Positions 16,641 to 24,913 of a stretch of 64,000 nt of DNA are shown piece after piece. Each line of letters starts with the position of its first letter. Position 1 is the first letter of the stretch. Under the pieces are notes generated by a model that was not told the origin of the DNA, made no database searches, and was given only the letters and a program-made list of their open reading frames with translations. The translations under genes were made by a program, and so were the position numbers. Source of the stretch: Clostridiales bacterium oral taxon 876 str. F0540 (GTDB lineage: Bacteria; Bacillota; Clostridia; Clostridiales; Clostridiaceae); NCBI GenBank assembly GCA_000466585.1, contig KE993509.1, forward strand, positions 73,689-137,688, read 5' to 3'.

Positions 16641-17913
16641 ATTTAACTATAACAGAAACTCCATCAGGAATAACTGCTATATTTGCATTTTTTCCCTTTA
16701 TTTCATATGCTCTATTTAAGGCTTCTTCAAAAGTATACGCATGTTCAATATGCATATCCTTAATAATTTTCGGATCACACATATCCGTAACCAAAATTAC
16801 TGTATACTTGTCCAAGATTCTTGCTAAAATTTGAAACTCCCATTGATCTGGAACAGTGTCATTTCTATCCACCCTAAGAACTCTGTCTAAAACTTCTCTA
16901 GCATTTTTAGAAAAGGCCATATTTTCGTAGAAGGACTTTCCGCCGTGTCCATCGCTGCAGGCAGAAACCATTATTATTACTCCGCCTTCCCTGCAGGTTG
17001 CCTCTGCAGCAGTCATTCCTTTAACAGATTGATAAATATTTTGATCTAATGGGTATCCTCCGTTTGTTGAAACTACTATGTCAGACATTATTGGGTCTAT
17101 TCTTGAAAGTTCTGTTACAAACTTGCAGCCTTCTTCATGAGCAAGCTTGCTATCACCTGCAAAAGCATTTATTACTTTCTTATCCTTGTCTATTACTACA
17201 TTTAATATAAAGGCAAGCTTTGCAGTCTGTGCTGCATATAGCATATCCTTGTGTATTGGATTGTTTTCAACTATTCCTGTTCTTGAATATTCGCTTGCTA
17301 TAAATTCAGAGCAGTGGTTTGCCATTATTGTTCCAGCTCCTGCAATGCCGGGAAGCACGCTTTTTCTTCCTCCTGAAAAACCAGCAAAGAAATGCGGTTC
17401 TATGAAACCTTCTGCTATTAAAAGTTCTGTCTCCATAGCCAATTTATTAAGCCAAAGTTCTCCCCCTGAAGGCAAAGTTCCTACCTTTATAAGACTATCT
17501 TTGTCCTGCGATATATGATTTATCAATACTTCTTTCTCTACTATTTCTTCTCCGTACTTATTTATCATTTCTTCTCTTGTAGAAGGTCTGTGAAAGCCTG
17601 TAGCTATAAGTATTTTTATTTCTATGTCTCTATTAACACTTCTAATCCTCTTTAGAAGTATTGGAAGTGTTATTTTACTTGGTACCGGTCTTGTATGGTC
17701 GCTAGTTATTATAACCATATTCTTTTTATCTTTAACAAGCTCCTCTAAAGTCTTGCTTCCAATTGGATTATCTAAAGCATAATTAACAATTTCCTCTTGT
17801 GTCAATGTTGCTATATAGCTATGAGCTTTAGACTCTAATACTCCTGCAAGGTTTTTATCAGGAATATCAGCTTCAATAAAGGTTTTATAATATGGTAATT
17901 TTATTTTTCCCAT
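16639..17913 (-). CDS. larA: Nickel-dependent lactate racemase family protein
   Basis: Interconverts D- and L-lactate using the nickel-pincer nucleotide cofactor. The 424 residues fit the LarA (DUF2088) length. Recognisable segments are TSDHTRPVPSK (about 70-80), ATGFHRPSTREEM (about 104-116) and GFSGGRKSVLPGIAG (about 179-193), the last holding the lysine expected to bind the pincer cofactor. It is the last gene of the lactate operon. It would let the FAD lactate dehydrogenase use both isomers. Cofactor synthesis genes larB, larC and larE are not in the window. LarA homologues also include racemases for other hydroxyacids, but the neighbours favour lactate. Confidence 0.85.
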   Translation of the reverse strand: MGKIKLPYYKTFIEADIPDKNLAGVLESKAHSYIATLTQEEIVNYALDNPIGSKTLEELVKDKKNMVIITSDHTRPVPSKITLPILLKRIRSVNRDIEIKILIATGFHRPSTREEMINKYGEEIVEKEVLINHISQDKDSLIKVGTLPSGGELWLNKLAMETELLIAEGFIEPHFFAGFSGGRKSVLPGIAGAGTIMANHCSEFIASEYSRTGIVENNPIHKDMLYAAQTAKLAFILNVVIDKDKKVINAFAGDSKLAHEEGCKFVTELSRIDPIMSDIVVSTNGGYPLDQNIYQSVKGMTAAEATCREGGVIIMVSACSDGHGGKSFYENMAFSKNAREVLDRVLRVDRNDTVPDQWEFQILARILDKYTVILVTDMCDPKIIKDMHIEHAYTFEEALNRAYEIKGKNANIAVIPDGVSVIVK

Positions 17914-17934
17914 TTCCCATCACCTCATTAGTTT

Positions 17935-17972
17935 TTAAAAAAGTACCTCAAGCTAAATACTTGAGGCTACTT
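17935..17972 (-). terminator. Hairpin between lactate dehydrogenase gene and larA
   Basis: On the reverse strand CCTCAAG / CTTGAGG with outer AAGTA / TACTT pairing and a following run of six T residues form an intrinsic terminator. Being inside the operon, it probably lowers larA expression relative to the upstream genes. Confidence 0.7.
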
Positions 17973-17982
17973 TAAATTTATT

Positions 17983-19398
17983 CTATTGACATACCTTTCC
18001 CGGATTTAACAAATTTTTAGGATCAAAAGCTAGTTTAATGTTTTTCATTAACTCAATATAAGCTTCATCATATTGTTCAAATAAATACGCTCTCTTTGCA
18101 TAGCCTATACCGTGCTCTCCAGAAACAACACCATTTAATTCTCTAGCTCTCTTGTACATGCACTCAAATACTTCCGAAAGCTTCTTCTTCCATTCTTCTT
18201 CAGTTAATTCATCTCTTAGAACATAAACGTGAAGGTTTCCATCTCCAGCATGTCCGAAGCTTCTTATTCTAACATTAAACCCTTCCTGAAGCTCATGAGT
18301 ATAATTAATGAAATCAGCTACTTTGTTCCTTGGAACACAAACGTCACATTCATCCATTTCAGTTGTTGTAGCCTTTACTGCTTCGAGGAAGGCTCCTCTT
18401 GCTGACCATATTGCTTCCTTTCTTTCATCTGTATCAGATATAAATACATCAAGTGCTCCTTCATTTAAGCAAAGCTCAGCAACCTTTTCATAATTTCTTT
18501 CTATTTCTTCCTTGCTGTTTCCGTCAAAGGTTAATAGAAGATAAGCATCAGAAGTATTGTCTGGGAACTTTTTTCCTAAATATTCTTCAGCAGCAAGTAT
18601 AACTTCTCTCTGCATAAATTCTATTGCGGTAGGAACAGCCTTCGATTTTATTATTTTAGGAACTGTTCCTATAGCCATTTGAAGATTGGGGAATGGTATT
18701 AAAAGACTTATAGTCTTCTTAGGCAAAGGCAGAAGCTTAAGTACAGCCTTAGTTATTACCGCTAAAGTTCCTTCAGAACCGCAAATCATATCTTTAATGC
18801 TATAACCTGAACTGTTTTTAACTACTTTACCTCCAACTTCAATAATATTTCCATTTGGAAGTACAAGCTCTAGTCCTCTTACAAAATCTCTAGTAACTCC
18901 GTACTTAACAGCTCTCATGCCACCAGCATTTGTATTAATGTTTCCACCAATTGTTGCTGACTTTTCACCTGGGTCCGGAGGATAAAAGAAGTCTCTTTCT
19001 TCAACGTATTTTGCTATCTCCATAAGAAGAACTCCCGGCTCTACTGTAAGAGTAAGATTATCTTCATCAAGCTCAAGTATTCTATTCATTTTAGTCATAT
19101 TAAGCATTATTCCGCCATAAAGAGGAACGGATGCTCCAACAAGACCTGTACCTGAACCTCTTACGACTACAGGTATATTGTTTTCGTAGGCATACTTCAT
19201 AACCTTTGAAACTTCATCAGTACTTAAAACCTCAATCATAACTTCAGGCATTTTGCTTATTCCGCCTAACTCATCGTGGCTGTAGTCTTCATTTATCTCT
19301 TCTCCGTAATAAACTCTGTCCTTTCCTAAAAGCTCAGTTAGGAAATTTATATCTCCTTCATCTATTTTCTTATATTCATTACTGCATAGTCCGTTCAT
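17983..19398 (-). CDS. lctD: FAD-dependent lactate dehydrogenase (GlcD family, Etf-linked)
   Basis: Oxidises lactate to pyruvate. In acetogens such as Acetobacterium woodii the homologue forms a complex with EtfA/EtfB that couples NAD reduction to reoxidation of ferredoxin. The 471 residues comprise an N-terminal PCMH FAD-binding domain (VVRGSGTGLVGASVP, PPDPGEKSATIGGNINTNAGG) and a C-terminal FAD-oxidase domain with the active-site stretch HAGDGNLH and the end motif EHGIG. It sits directly downstream of etfA, and GAGGGGGT precedes the ATG. A glycolate oxidase annotation would be possible by homology; the operon makes lactate much more likely. Confidence 0.9.
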   Translation of the reverse strand: MNGLCSNEYKKIDEGDINFLTELLGKDRVYYGEEINEDYSHDELGGISKMPEVMIEVLSTDEVSKVMKYAYENNIPVVVRGSGTGLVGASVPLYGGIMLNMTKMNRILELDEDNLTLTVEPGVLLMEIAKYVEERDFFYPPDPGEKSATIGGNINTNAGGMRAVKYGVTRDFVRGLELVLPNGNIIEVGGKVVKNSSGYSIKDMICGSEGTLAVITKAVLKLLPLPKKTISLLIPFPNLQMAIGTVPKIIKSKAVPTAIEFMQREVILAAEEYLGKKFPDNTSDAYLLLTFDGNSKEEIERNYEKVAELCLNEGALDVFISDTDERKEAIWSARGAFLEAVKATTTEMDECDVCVPRNKVADFINYTHELQEGFNVRIRSFGHAGDGNLHVYVLRDELTEEEWKKKLSEVFECMYKRARELNGVVSGEHGIGYAKRAYLFEQYDEAYIELMKNIKLAFDPKNLLNPGKVCQ

Positions 19399-19466
19399 AT
19401 CATTACCCCCTCAAATCCTTATTCTGTGCATAAAGATTACCCATCTTTATGTCCTTCAAATTCTTA

Positions 19467-20663
19467 TTATGCTCCCTTAGTCATCTTTATTTGTTCAATA
19501 AGCTGCGGAACTATTTCATATATATCTCCTACAATTCCGTAATGTGCAACATTAAATATTGAAGCTTTTTCATCATTGTTTATAGCAAATATTCTTTCTG
19601 AACCATTCATTCCTGCTGTAAATTGAACCGCTCCGGATACCCCTAAAGCTATTATTAGTTTTGGCTTAACAGTTCTTCCGCTTAAACCTATCTGTTTCTT
19701 AGCATTGAGCCAGCCTGCCTCAATCATAGGTCTGGTCCCAGCTACCTGGGCACCTAATAAGTCTGCTAACTCATAAACCATTTCCATATCTTTTTCTGAC
19801 TTAACTCCTCTTCCGATAGCTATAATTACTTCAGCATCAGATATGCTTTCTTCCTTTTCCTTATGAGTTATTTTTAAAACATCTATATTGGATACTAATT
19901 TGTCCTTCTTTATTTCGCAGCTTGTAATTTTACCATAAACTTCTTCTCTTCTTTCTGGAGCATTCATAACCTTATATCTAACAGTTGCAAGCTGTGGTCT
20001 TGTATTTGGAGTATTTATTTGGGCCATAATGTTTCCGCCAAAGGCAGGTCTTATTTGAATAAGGTCTGTATTTTCCTTTATATCAAGTATAGTACAATCA
20101 GCAGTAAGCCCTGTTCTGAAACGCGCTGCCATTCTAGGCGCAAGTGATCTTCCTACAGTAGTAGCTCCAACTAATATAGAGGAAGGCTTAATCTTGTTAA
20201 TAAAATCTTCAAAAGCAGCCGCGTAAGGTTCTATTCTAAAGTCTTTTAACTCCTCACAGTCATACACAAAAACCTCATCCACTCCATAATGAAGCAGTTC
20301 CTGGGCCTTATGGCTGATGTTTGAACCTAGGAACAAGCAGTAAACCGGGAAATTTACTTTTGCAGCCAGCTCTTTAGCCTTACCTATAAGTTCTAAGGTT
20401 ACAGGGTGTATGTCTCCCTCAACATGATCAACATAAACTGCTATGCCATTCCATAAGCTCTTGTCTATAGTCTTTACTTCATCCTCAACAAATTCCATTA
20501 CTCCTGCCGGGCCTTTTTTAACACATATTTTACACATTTTACAGCCGGCATTTATTTCTATTTTTCCATCATGATTTTCTATTGCCTTAAAAGGACATAT
20601 ATTAACTAATTGCTCAATAACTTCACTGTTTAACTTATTTTGATTAACTACTAATTTACCCAT
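19467..20663 (-). CDS. etfA: Electron transfer flavoprotein alpha subunit with N-terminal Fe-S domain
   Basis: FAD-binding large Etf subunit of the lactate dehydrogenase complex (LctC type). It has 398 residues. The first 60 form an added ferredoxin-like segment with C23 (CPFKAI) and C41, C44, C47 (CKMCKIC), enough for one [4Fe-4S] cluster. The classic EtfA FAD signature follows near residues 325-350 (GLSGRTVKPKL, ALGVSGAVQF). The extra cluster is known in clostridial/acetogen bifurcating Etfs. The gene lies between etfB and lctD. Confidence 0.92.
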   Translation of the reverse strand: MGKLVVNQNKLNSEVIEQLVNICPFKAIENHDGKIEINAGCKMCKICVKKGPAGVMEFVEDEVKTIDKSLWNGIAVYVDHVEGDIHPVTLELIGKAKELAAKVNFPVYCLFLGSNISHKAQELLHYGVDEVFVYDCEELKDFRIEPYAAAFEDFINKIKPSSILVGATTVGRSLAPRMAARFRTGLTADCTILDIKENTDLIQIRPAFGGNIMAQINTPNTRPQLATVRYKVMNAPERREEVYGKITSCEIKKDKLVSNIDVLKITHKEKEESISDAEVIIAIGRGVKSEKDMEMVYELADLLGAQVAGTRPMIEAGWLNAKKQIGLSGRTVKPKLIIALGVSGAVQFTAGMNGSERIFAINNDEKASIFNVAHYGIVGDIYEIVPQLIEQIKMTKGA

Positions 20664-20685
20664 CTATATCACCATCCCTTAATCA

Positions 20686-21474
20686 TTATGCAAATTTTAA
20701 CTCAGAAAGCTTCTTATGCATCTTACCGGTAAGTTCTTCGCTGCTTCCCTTCCACATCTCTCTGTCATTATTAGCTTTTGGAGGGAATATTCTTTCTACT
20801 TGTGTTGGAGAACCATTAAGTCCATATTTTTTTTCATCTTTGTCTTCAAAATCATTAAAACTTATCATCTTTACTTCCCTGTTCTTAGTTTCAAGCTTTC
20901 TCTTGTAGGAAGGAAGCCTTGGCTGGAATATATCCTTCTCCACTGTTAATAAACAAGGATACTTTATTTCCGCCAGCTCTATAGTGTTCGGCATGTCCAT
21001 TTCAACTAAAACAGATGTTTCTTTAAGTTCGACTATTTTTAATACATTTGCAATGTGTGGAATTCCAAGATACTCAGCCATTTCAGGACCTACCTGAGCT
21101 GTATCTCCATCAGTAGTCTGTTTTCCGCAAAGTATTAAATCAAACTCGCCCATTTTTCTTACTGCCTGCGATATTGTATAAGAGGTTGCAAGCACATCTG
21201 CTCCAGCAAATTTTCTGTCAGAGACCAAGGCACCTTCGTCAACTCCCATCATATATGCTTCTCTTATAACTTCAGCTGCCTGTGGAGGTCCCATAGTAAC
21301 GACACTTATCTTTCCTCCAACCTTATCTCTAATCCTTAAAGCAGTTTCAATTGCATATAAATCGTAAGGATTCATTTTTGAATCTACACCATCTCTTTTT
21401 AGGACCCCTGTTTTTTCATCTACTTCAACCTTAGTAGTTCCTGGTACCTGCTTAATGCAAACTAAAATATTCAT
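20686..21474 (-). CDS. etfB: Electron transfer flavoprotein beta subunit
   Basis: Small Etf subunit, 262 residues, starting MNILVCIKQVPGTTKVEVD, the standard EtfB N-terminus. GKQTTDGDTAQVGPEMAEYLG is interrupted here as two recognised parts, the nucleotide loop TDGDTAQVGP and the following helix. In bifurcating Etfs this subunit carries the FAD that does the electron splitting; non-bifurcating ones carry AMP, and I cannot decide which from motifs alone. AAGGAGG precedes the ATG. It is located 22 nt upstream of etfA in the lactate operon. Confidence 0.92.
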   Translation of the reverse strand: MNILVCIKQVPGTTKVEVDEKTGVLKRDGVDSKMNPYDLYAIETALRIRDKVGGKISVVTMGPPQAAEVIREAYMMGVDEGALVSDRKFAGADVLATSYTISQAVRKMGEFDLILCGKQTTDGDTAQVGPEMAEYLGIPHIANVLKIVELKETSVLVEMDMPNTIELAEIKYPCLLTVEKDIFQPRLPSYKRKLETKNREVKMISFNDFEDKDEKKYGLNGSPTQVERIFPPKANNDREMWKGSSEELTGKMHKKLSELKFA

Positions 21475-21505
21475 TGTATACTTCCTCCTTTTATATCAAT
21501 AAACA

Positions 21506-23056
21506 TTATTTTATAAACATACTTCCTATATAAACCAATATTCCTAAAACGACTACATACCCTGCACAGAATTTTAAAGTTTTGTTTAATATCTTCCCTT
21601 CAGCACCGGCCAGCCCTGTGGCTGCTGTAGCAACTGCTATACTCTGAGGTGATATCATTTTTCCTGCTGTTGCACCAGCAGTATTTGCTGCTGCAAGCCA
21701 TATTGGATTTACATGAATTGATGCAGCAACTTCTGTCTGAAGTCTTCCAAACAAGACATTAGCTGAAGTATCACTGCCGGTAACAAAGGTCCCCAAAGCA
21801 CCTATAACACTTGATATAAGCGGATAAAAACTTCCAGTAATAGCAACGAGCATTTCTGCGAGGTTTTTTATCATTCCGCTATAGTCCATAACCTTAGCCA
21901 AAGCTACTATAGCTATAACAGTTATGGTTGATTTGGTTAACTGCTTGCAGGTCTTTACAAATACAGTTACGATCTCACTTACTTTTGCTCCCTGAATTAA
22001 TCCTCCCAAAACTGTGGCTATTAATATGAGCGTTCCCGGTGTTGCAATCCATTTTATATCATAAGGCTTTGCATTTGCTCCTGTGTATATTAAAACACTG
22101 CTTTTAACATGCGAAAGAGGATTATATATAAATGGTACTAACTGACTAGATAATATTATGAATACAAAAACTAAAATGTATGGAATCCATGCAATGATTC
22201 CTTCTTTGAAGCTTAACTTTGAATTTGCTGCTGCAATTTCTTCTTTAGCAGCTCCATTAGCAACCTTAACTTTGTTACTCATTTTCTTAGCAATGATGAT
22301 TGTAACAGCCATACTGCATACGCTTCCAAGAAGTGCCGGAAGCTCTGCTCCCATAAACCTTGCTGCTAAAACTTCTGGTATTGCAAAACTTATGCCTGAA
22401 GCTAGTGATATTACTACAACTCCCTTTAGACCTTTCAAACTCTTTGTTGTAATCAATACTAATACCATAGGTACAACTATAATAAATAATACAAGCTGCA
22501 GCCCAACATAATAACTTAGAACGTTTACATCAATGTTAGCAATTTTAGCTAAGGATATAACCGGTGTTCCTATCGCTCCAAAGGCCGTGGGAACTGTATT
22601 GGCTATAAGACAAATAACTGCTGCGAAAATCGGCTCAAAACCCAGCGCTGCAAGTATGCTGGCTGGAATAGCTACTGCAGTTCCATAGCCTGCAACAGCT
22701 TCTAAAAATCCTCCAAAGCCCCATGCTAAAATTAAAACCTGTATTCTCTTGTCTGTAGTTATTCCGGACAACATATTTTTTATTGTATCCATGCTCTTAG
22801 TGTGAAGTGATAAGTTGTAAGTAAATATAGCTGCTATAATAATAATTGCTATTGGCCATACTGCCATTATCACGCCCTCTAAAGCTGCTGTAAAAGCATT
22901 TAGAATTGGCATTTTCCAAAAAACAATTGCAAAAACTAAAACTAATCCTAAAACCATTGCACAAGCTTTATGTGCCGGTATCTTTAAAATCCCTAGTGAT
23001 ACCATAAGCAACACGATAGGTACTAATGCTAATAAAAACAGAACTGCATTATTCAT
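21506..23056 (-). CDS. lctP: L-lactate permease (LctP family)
   Basis: Imports lactate, probably by proton symport. The 516-residue polytopic membrane protein has about 12-14 hydrophobic segments; GGFLEAVAGYGTAVAIPASIL and GTFVTGSDTSANVLFG are hallmark LctP stretches, shortened here to their cores AVAGYGTAVAIP and TGSDTSANVLFG. I start at the ATG at 23056 (MNNAVLF), with GGGGG 6 nt upstream; a frame extending 23 codons further lacks a ribosome binding site and would run over the operator. It is the first gene of the lactate operon. Confidence 0.92.
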   Translation of the reverse strand: MNNAVLFLLALVPIVLLMVSLGILKIPAHKACAMVLGLVLVFAIVFWKMPILNAFTAALEGVIMAVWPIAIIIIAAIFTYNLSLHTKSMDTIKNMLSGITTDKRIQVLILAWGFGGFLEAVAGYGTAVAIPASILAALGFEPIFAAVICLIANTVPTAFGAIGTPVISLAKIANIDVNVLSYYVGLQLVLFIIVVPMVLVLITTKSLKGLKGVVVISLASGISFAIPEVLAARFMGAELPALLGSVCSMAVTIIIAKKMSNKVKVANGAAKEEIAAANSKLSFKEGIIAWIPYILVFVFIILSSQLVPFIYNPLSHVKSSVLIYTGANAKPYDIKWIATPGTLILIATVLGGLIQGAKVSEIVTVFVKTCKQLTKSTITVIAIVALAKVMDYSGMIKNLAEMLVAITGSFYPLISSVIGALGTFVTGSDTSANVLFGRLQTEVAASIHVNPIWLAAANTAGATAGKMISPQSIAVATAATGLAGAEGKILNKTLKFCAGYVVVLGILVYIGSMFIK

Positions 23057-23078
23057 TTTTATCCCCCACTCCATTTTT

Positions 23079-23093
23079 ATTGGTATGACCAAT
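23079..23093. promoter_or_regulatory. GntR/FadR-type operator 1 of the lactate operon
   Basis: The palindrome ATTGGTATGACCAAT holds the core TGGTNNNACCA, the half-site pattern of FadR-subfamily regulators such as LldR and FadR. It lies 23-37 nt before the lctP start, where a bound repressor would block transcription. The regulator gene adjoins. Confidence 0.75.
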
Positions 23094-23134
23094 TCCAATT
23101 TGATAATATCATAATATTTTTTCAATTTCTACAA

Positions 23135-23152
23135 TAGTTAATAAGTTAACAA
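23135..23152. promoter_or_regulatory. Rex-like operator in the lactate promoter region
   Basis: On the reverse strand TTGTTAACTTATTAACTA matches the Rex consensus TTGTTAANNNNTTAACAA at 13 of the 14 defined positions. Rex senses the NADH/NAD ratio. It is placed between the two GntR-type operators. No rex gene is in the window. Confidence 0.6.
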
Positions 23153-23198
23153 CATTATTCAAAATAATTTTACTATTAAATCATTTTGTTATTGAAAC

Positions 23199-23215
23199 CA
23201 CTGGTCTTACCAATT
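23199..23215. promoter_or_regulatory. GntR/FadR-type operator 2 of the lactate operon
   Basis: The core TGGTCTTACCA (23202-23212) repeats the TGGTNNNACCA pattern of operator 1. Centres of the two sites are 121 bp apart, a spacing that would allow looping by a dimeric regulator. Confidence 0.7.
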
Positions 23216-23228
23216 TTATTACGAGCAT

Positions 23229-23273
23229 AAAAAATAACAAACACAGAAAACGTATACTGTGTTTGTTATTTAT
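23229..23273 (-). terminator. Terminator of the FadR-type regulator gene
   Basis: AAATAACAAACACAG / CTGTGTTTGTTATTT make a 15-bp stem with a 10-nt loop; on the reverse strand it is followed by TTTTATG. Confidence 0.85.
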
Positions 23274-23294
23274 CAAACCAAATTCATTTTTTAT

Positions 23295-23990
23295 TTATTT
23301 TGAAGTTAAATATTCATTTACAAAATCCAGATGTTTCCTCATAACTTCAGCTGCTCTACCCTTATTATGCTCAAATAGAGCATTATATAGATTTTCGTGA
23401 TGTTCAATTAAGATTTCCCTATTCTCTGCCTGAGTCAAAATACGTTTTCTTGCATCCTTTATAAAAGAATCAACAAGTGAGGATACTGCAGTCAGTATTA
23501 CTACAACAAGAAAGTTTCCTGAAGCATTTGCAATTTTATAATGAAGCTCCTTATCAAGTTTAGCATTTAATTCTTCATCATAGCTCTCTTTTATCTGATC
23601 AATAATGCATTTTATCTCAATAAGTTCCTCATCATTGATATTTTTAGCTGCTAAAGCTGCGGTTTCTACCTCGATAATTTTCCTAAGCTCTAAAATTTCC
23701 TCAGGTCCGCTGTTTTGAAGGCTGAACATGATTGAAAGAGGTTCAAACAGGCTGCCCTCGAAGCTTTCTCTTATATAGTTCCCGCCGCCCTGCCTGCTTT
23801 CGATTAGCCCTATAATTTGAAGTGCTTTTAAGGCTTCGCGAATTGAAGCTCTGCTTGCTTGAAGCTGCTCCACAAGCTCTCTTTCAGGAGGAAGTTTATC
23901 ACCTTTTTTAAGCTTTCCGCTTACAATCATCTCTTTAATTTCTTCAATAACTTGCTCATATACCTTTGTATTTTTCACAGGTGCATCCAT
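23295..23990 (-). CDS. lldR: FadR-family GntR regulator, probable lactate-operon regulator
   Basis: A 231-residue repressor. The N-terminal winged helix occupies about residues 8-75 (GDKLPPERELVEQL, SRASIREALKAL, GGGNYIRES); the C-terminal FCD effector domain spans about 85-225, with the metal/acid-binding histidines expected in this family (LHYKI, EHHENL, RKHLDF). It is upstream of lctP in the same direction but separated by a terminator and its two likely operators. Known relatives (LldR, PdhR, LctA) sense lactate or pyruvate, and the location suggests lactate. Confidence 0.88.
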   Translation of the reverse strand: MDAPVKNTKVYEQVIEEIKEMIVSGKLKKGDKLPPERELVEQLQASRASIREALKALQIIGLIESRQGGGNYIRESFEGSLFEPLSIMFSLQNSGPEEILELRKIIEVETAALAAKNINDEELIEIKCIIDQIKESYDEELNAKLDKELHYKIANASGNFLVVVILTAVSSLVDSFIKDARKRILTQAENREILIEHHENLYNALFEHNKGRAAEVMRKHLDFVNEYLTSK

Positions 23991-24055
23991 ATAATCGCCT
24001 CATTATTTAGCATATTTTTAACAATCGCTTCTTATCTTGATATCGCGATTTCTTT

Positions 24056-24520
24056 TTATCTTCTTGCCTTGCCGGTAATTTTATCAATTTCTATTTTTAT
24101 TACGCATGTTTTATTTATTGCTCTATCTATATATGCAAGTCCTTCCTTTTTAAAATCAGGAGAATATTTGTCAGCAATGGCCATCAGTGCTTCCTTTTTC
24201 TCATCTCCATTAACTTCAAAAGCCTGTCCAAATATAATAGCACTTTCATATTCAGTACTAAACTGCTCAGGTAAAACCTTAGTTTTTCCTACAACATTAA
24301 AGGAAACCTTATTGTTTTTTCTTATGTTGTCCAGCTTATTTCCTTCAACAGCGCAGTGTAAATAAACCTTATTATTCACATAAACATAGCTTATTGGGGT
24401 TGCGTATGGATATCCGTTTTCACTTATTGTAGCTAATACCCCATACTCACCAGATTGTAAAATTTTAATTATATCTTCACCAAAAATTTCTCTTTGACTT
24501 TTTCTCATTTCTTTAAACAT
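24056..24520 (-). CDS. Pyridoxamine 5'-phosphate oxidase family flavoprotein (NimA-like)
   Basis: A 154-residue FMN-binding split-barrel protein. The N-terminal pattern GEYGVLATISENGYPYATPI and the following SYVYVNNKVYLHCA are typical of the NimA/PNPOx-like group found in anaerobes. Some members reduce nitroimidazoles; most have no known substrate. A resistance role should not be assumed. It is a single gene, divergent from the proS leader, with no evident operon partner. Confidence 0.8.
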   Translation of the reverse strand: MFKEMRKSQREIFGEDIIKILQSGEYGVLATISENGYPYATPISYVYVNNKVYLHCAVEGNKLDNIRKNNKVSFNVVGKTKVLPEQFSTEYESAIIFGQAFEVNGDEKKEALMAIADKYSPDFKKEGLAYIDRAINKTCVIKIEIDKITGKARR

Positions 24521-24605
24521 CTAATCATCTCCTAAATATCAGAATAATTTAATTATAGAAAAAACTTAAAGTTTGGTCAATAAAATAAAATTTTAGCATA
24601 TAATA

Positions 24606-24634
24606 TTGACATATATTAAGTTTTACTCTATTAT
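24606..24634 (+). promoter_or_regulatory. Promoter of the proS T-box transcript
   Basis: TTGACA (24606-24611) and TATTAT (24629-24634) are separated by 17 nt and lie directly before the T-box leader. Confidence 0.8.
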
Positions 24635-24644
24635 TGTTTTAATG

Positions 24645-24886
24645 TAGACATATAACTTAAAACTTTGATGAGGAATAGTAAGGATAAAGTCTTTTACAGA
24701 GAGGAAATCATTTGGTGTGAGATTTCTAAAGTCTTGTTTTGAACCCGCCTCGGAGTTCTGTACTGAAATAAAGTACAGCGGCTTTCTTCCGTTATAGAAC
24801 TTAAGCTGGACGTAATTACTGCGTCAATTAGGGTGGTACCGCCGATATAGCCTCGGTCCCTTTTGGGATTGGAGGCTTTTTTATAT
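24645..24886 (+). promoter_or_regulatory. T-box riboswitch of proS (specifier CCC, Pro)
   Basis: An untranslated leader senses uncharged tRNA-Pro and allows readthrough when proline is short. The conserved T-box AGGGTGGTACCGCCG begins at 24830. The terminator AGCCTC...GGAGGCT with six T residues is at 24849-24886. The specifier region reads GAACCCGCCTCGGAG (24741-24755); CCC at 24744-24746 just before GCCTC is the likely Pro codon, in agreement with the proS gene that follows. Specifier placement is by pattern, not by folding. Confidence 0.92.
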
Positions 24887-24913
24887 TTAATTATAATTTA
24901 GGAGATGAAGATT

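Noticed and set aside
17935..17972. Idea that the hairpin before larA marks a separate larA transcription unit with its own promoter
   Set aside because: There are only about 69 nt between lctD and larA, all taken up by the hairpin and the ribosome binding site, with no promoter-like sequence after it.
23057..23125. 23-codon N-terminal extension of the lactate permease
   Set aside because: It runs through operator 1 and lacks a ribosome binding site; the ATG at 23056 starts the usual LctP N-terminus.
23859..24365. 168-codon plus-strand frame across the GntR and PNPOx-like genes
   Set aside because: It is antisense to two well-supported genes, and its hydrophobic Leu/Ile/Ser-rich translation is what the opposite frame of AT-rich coding DNA gives.
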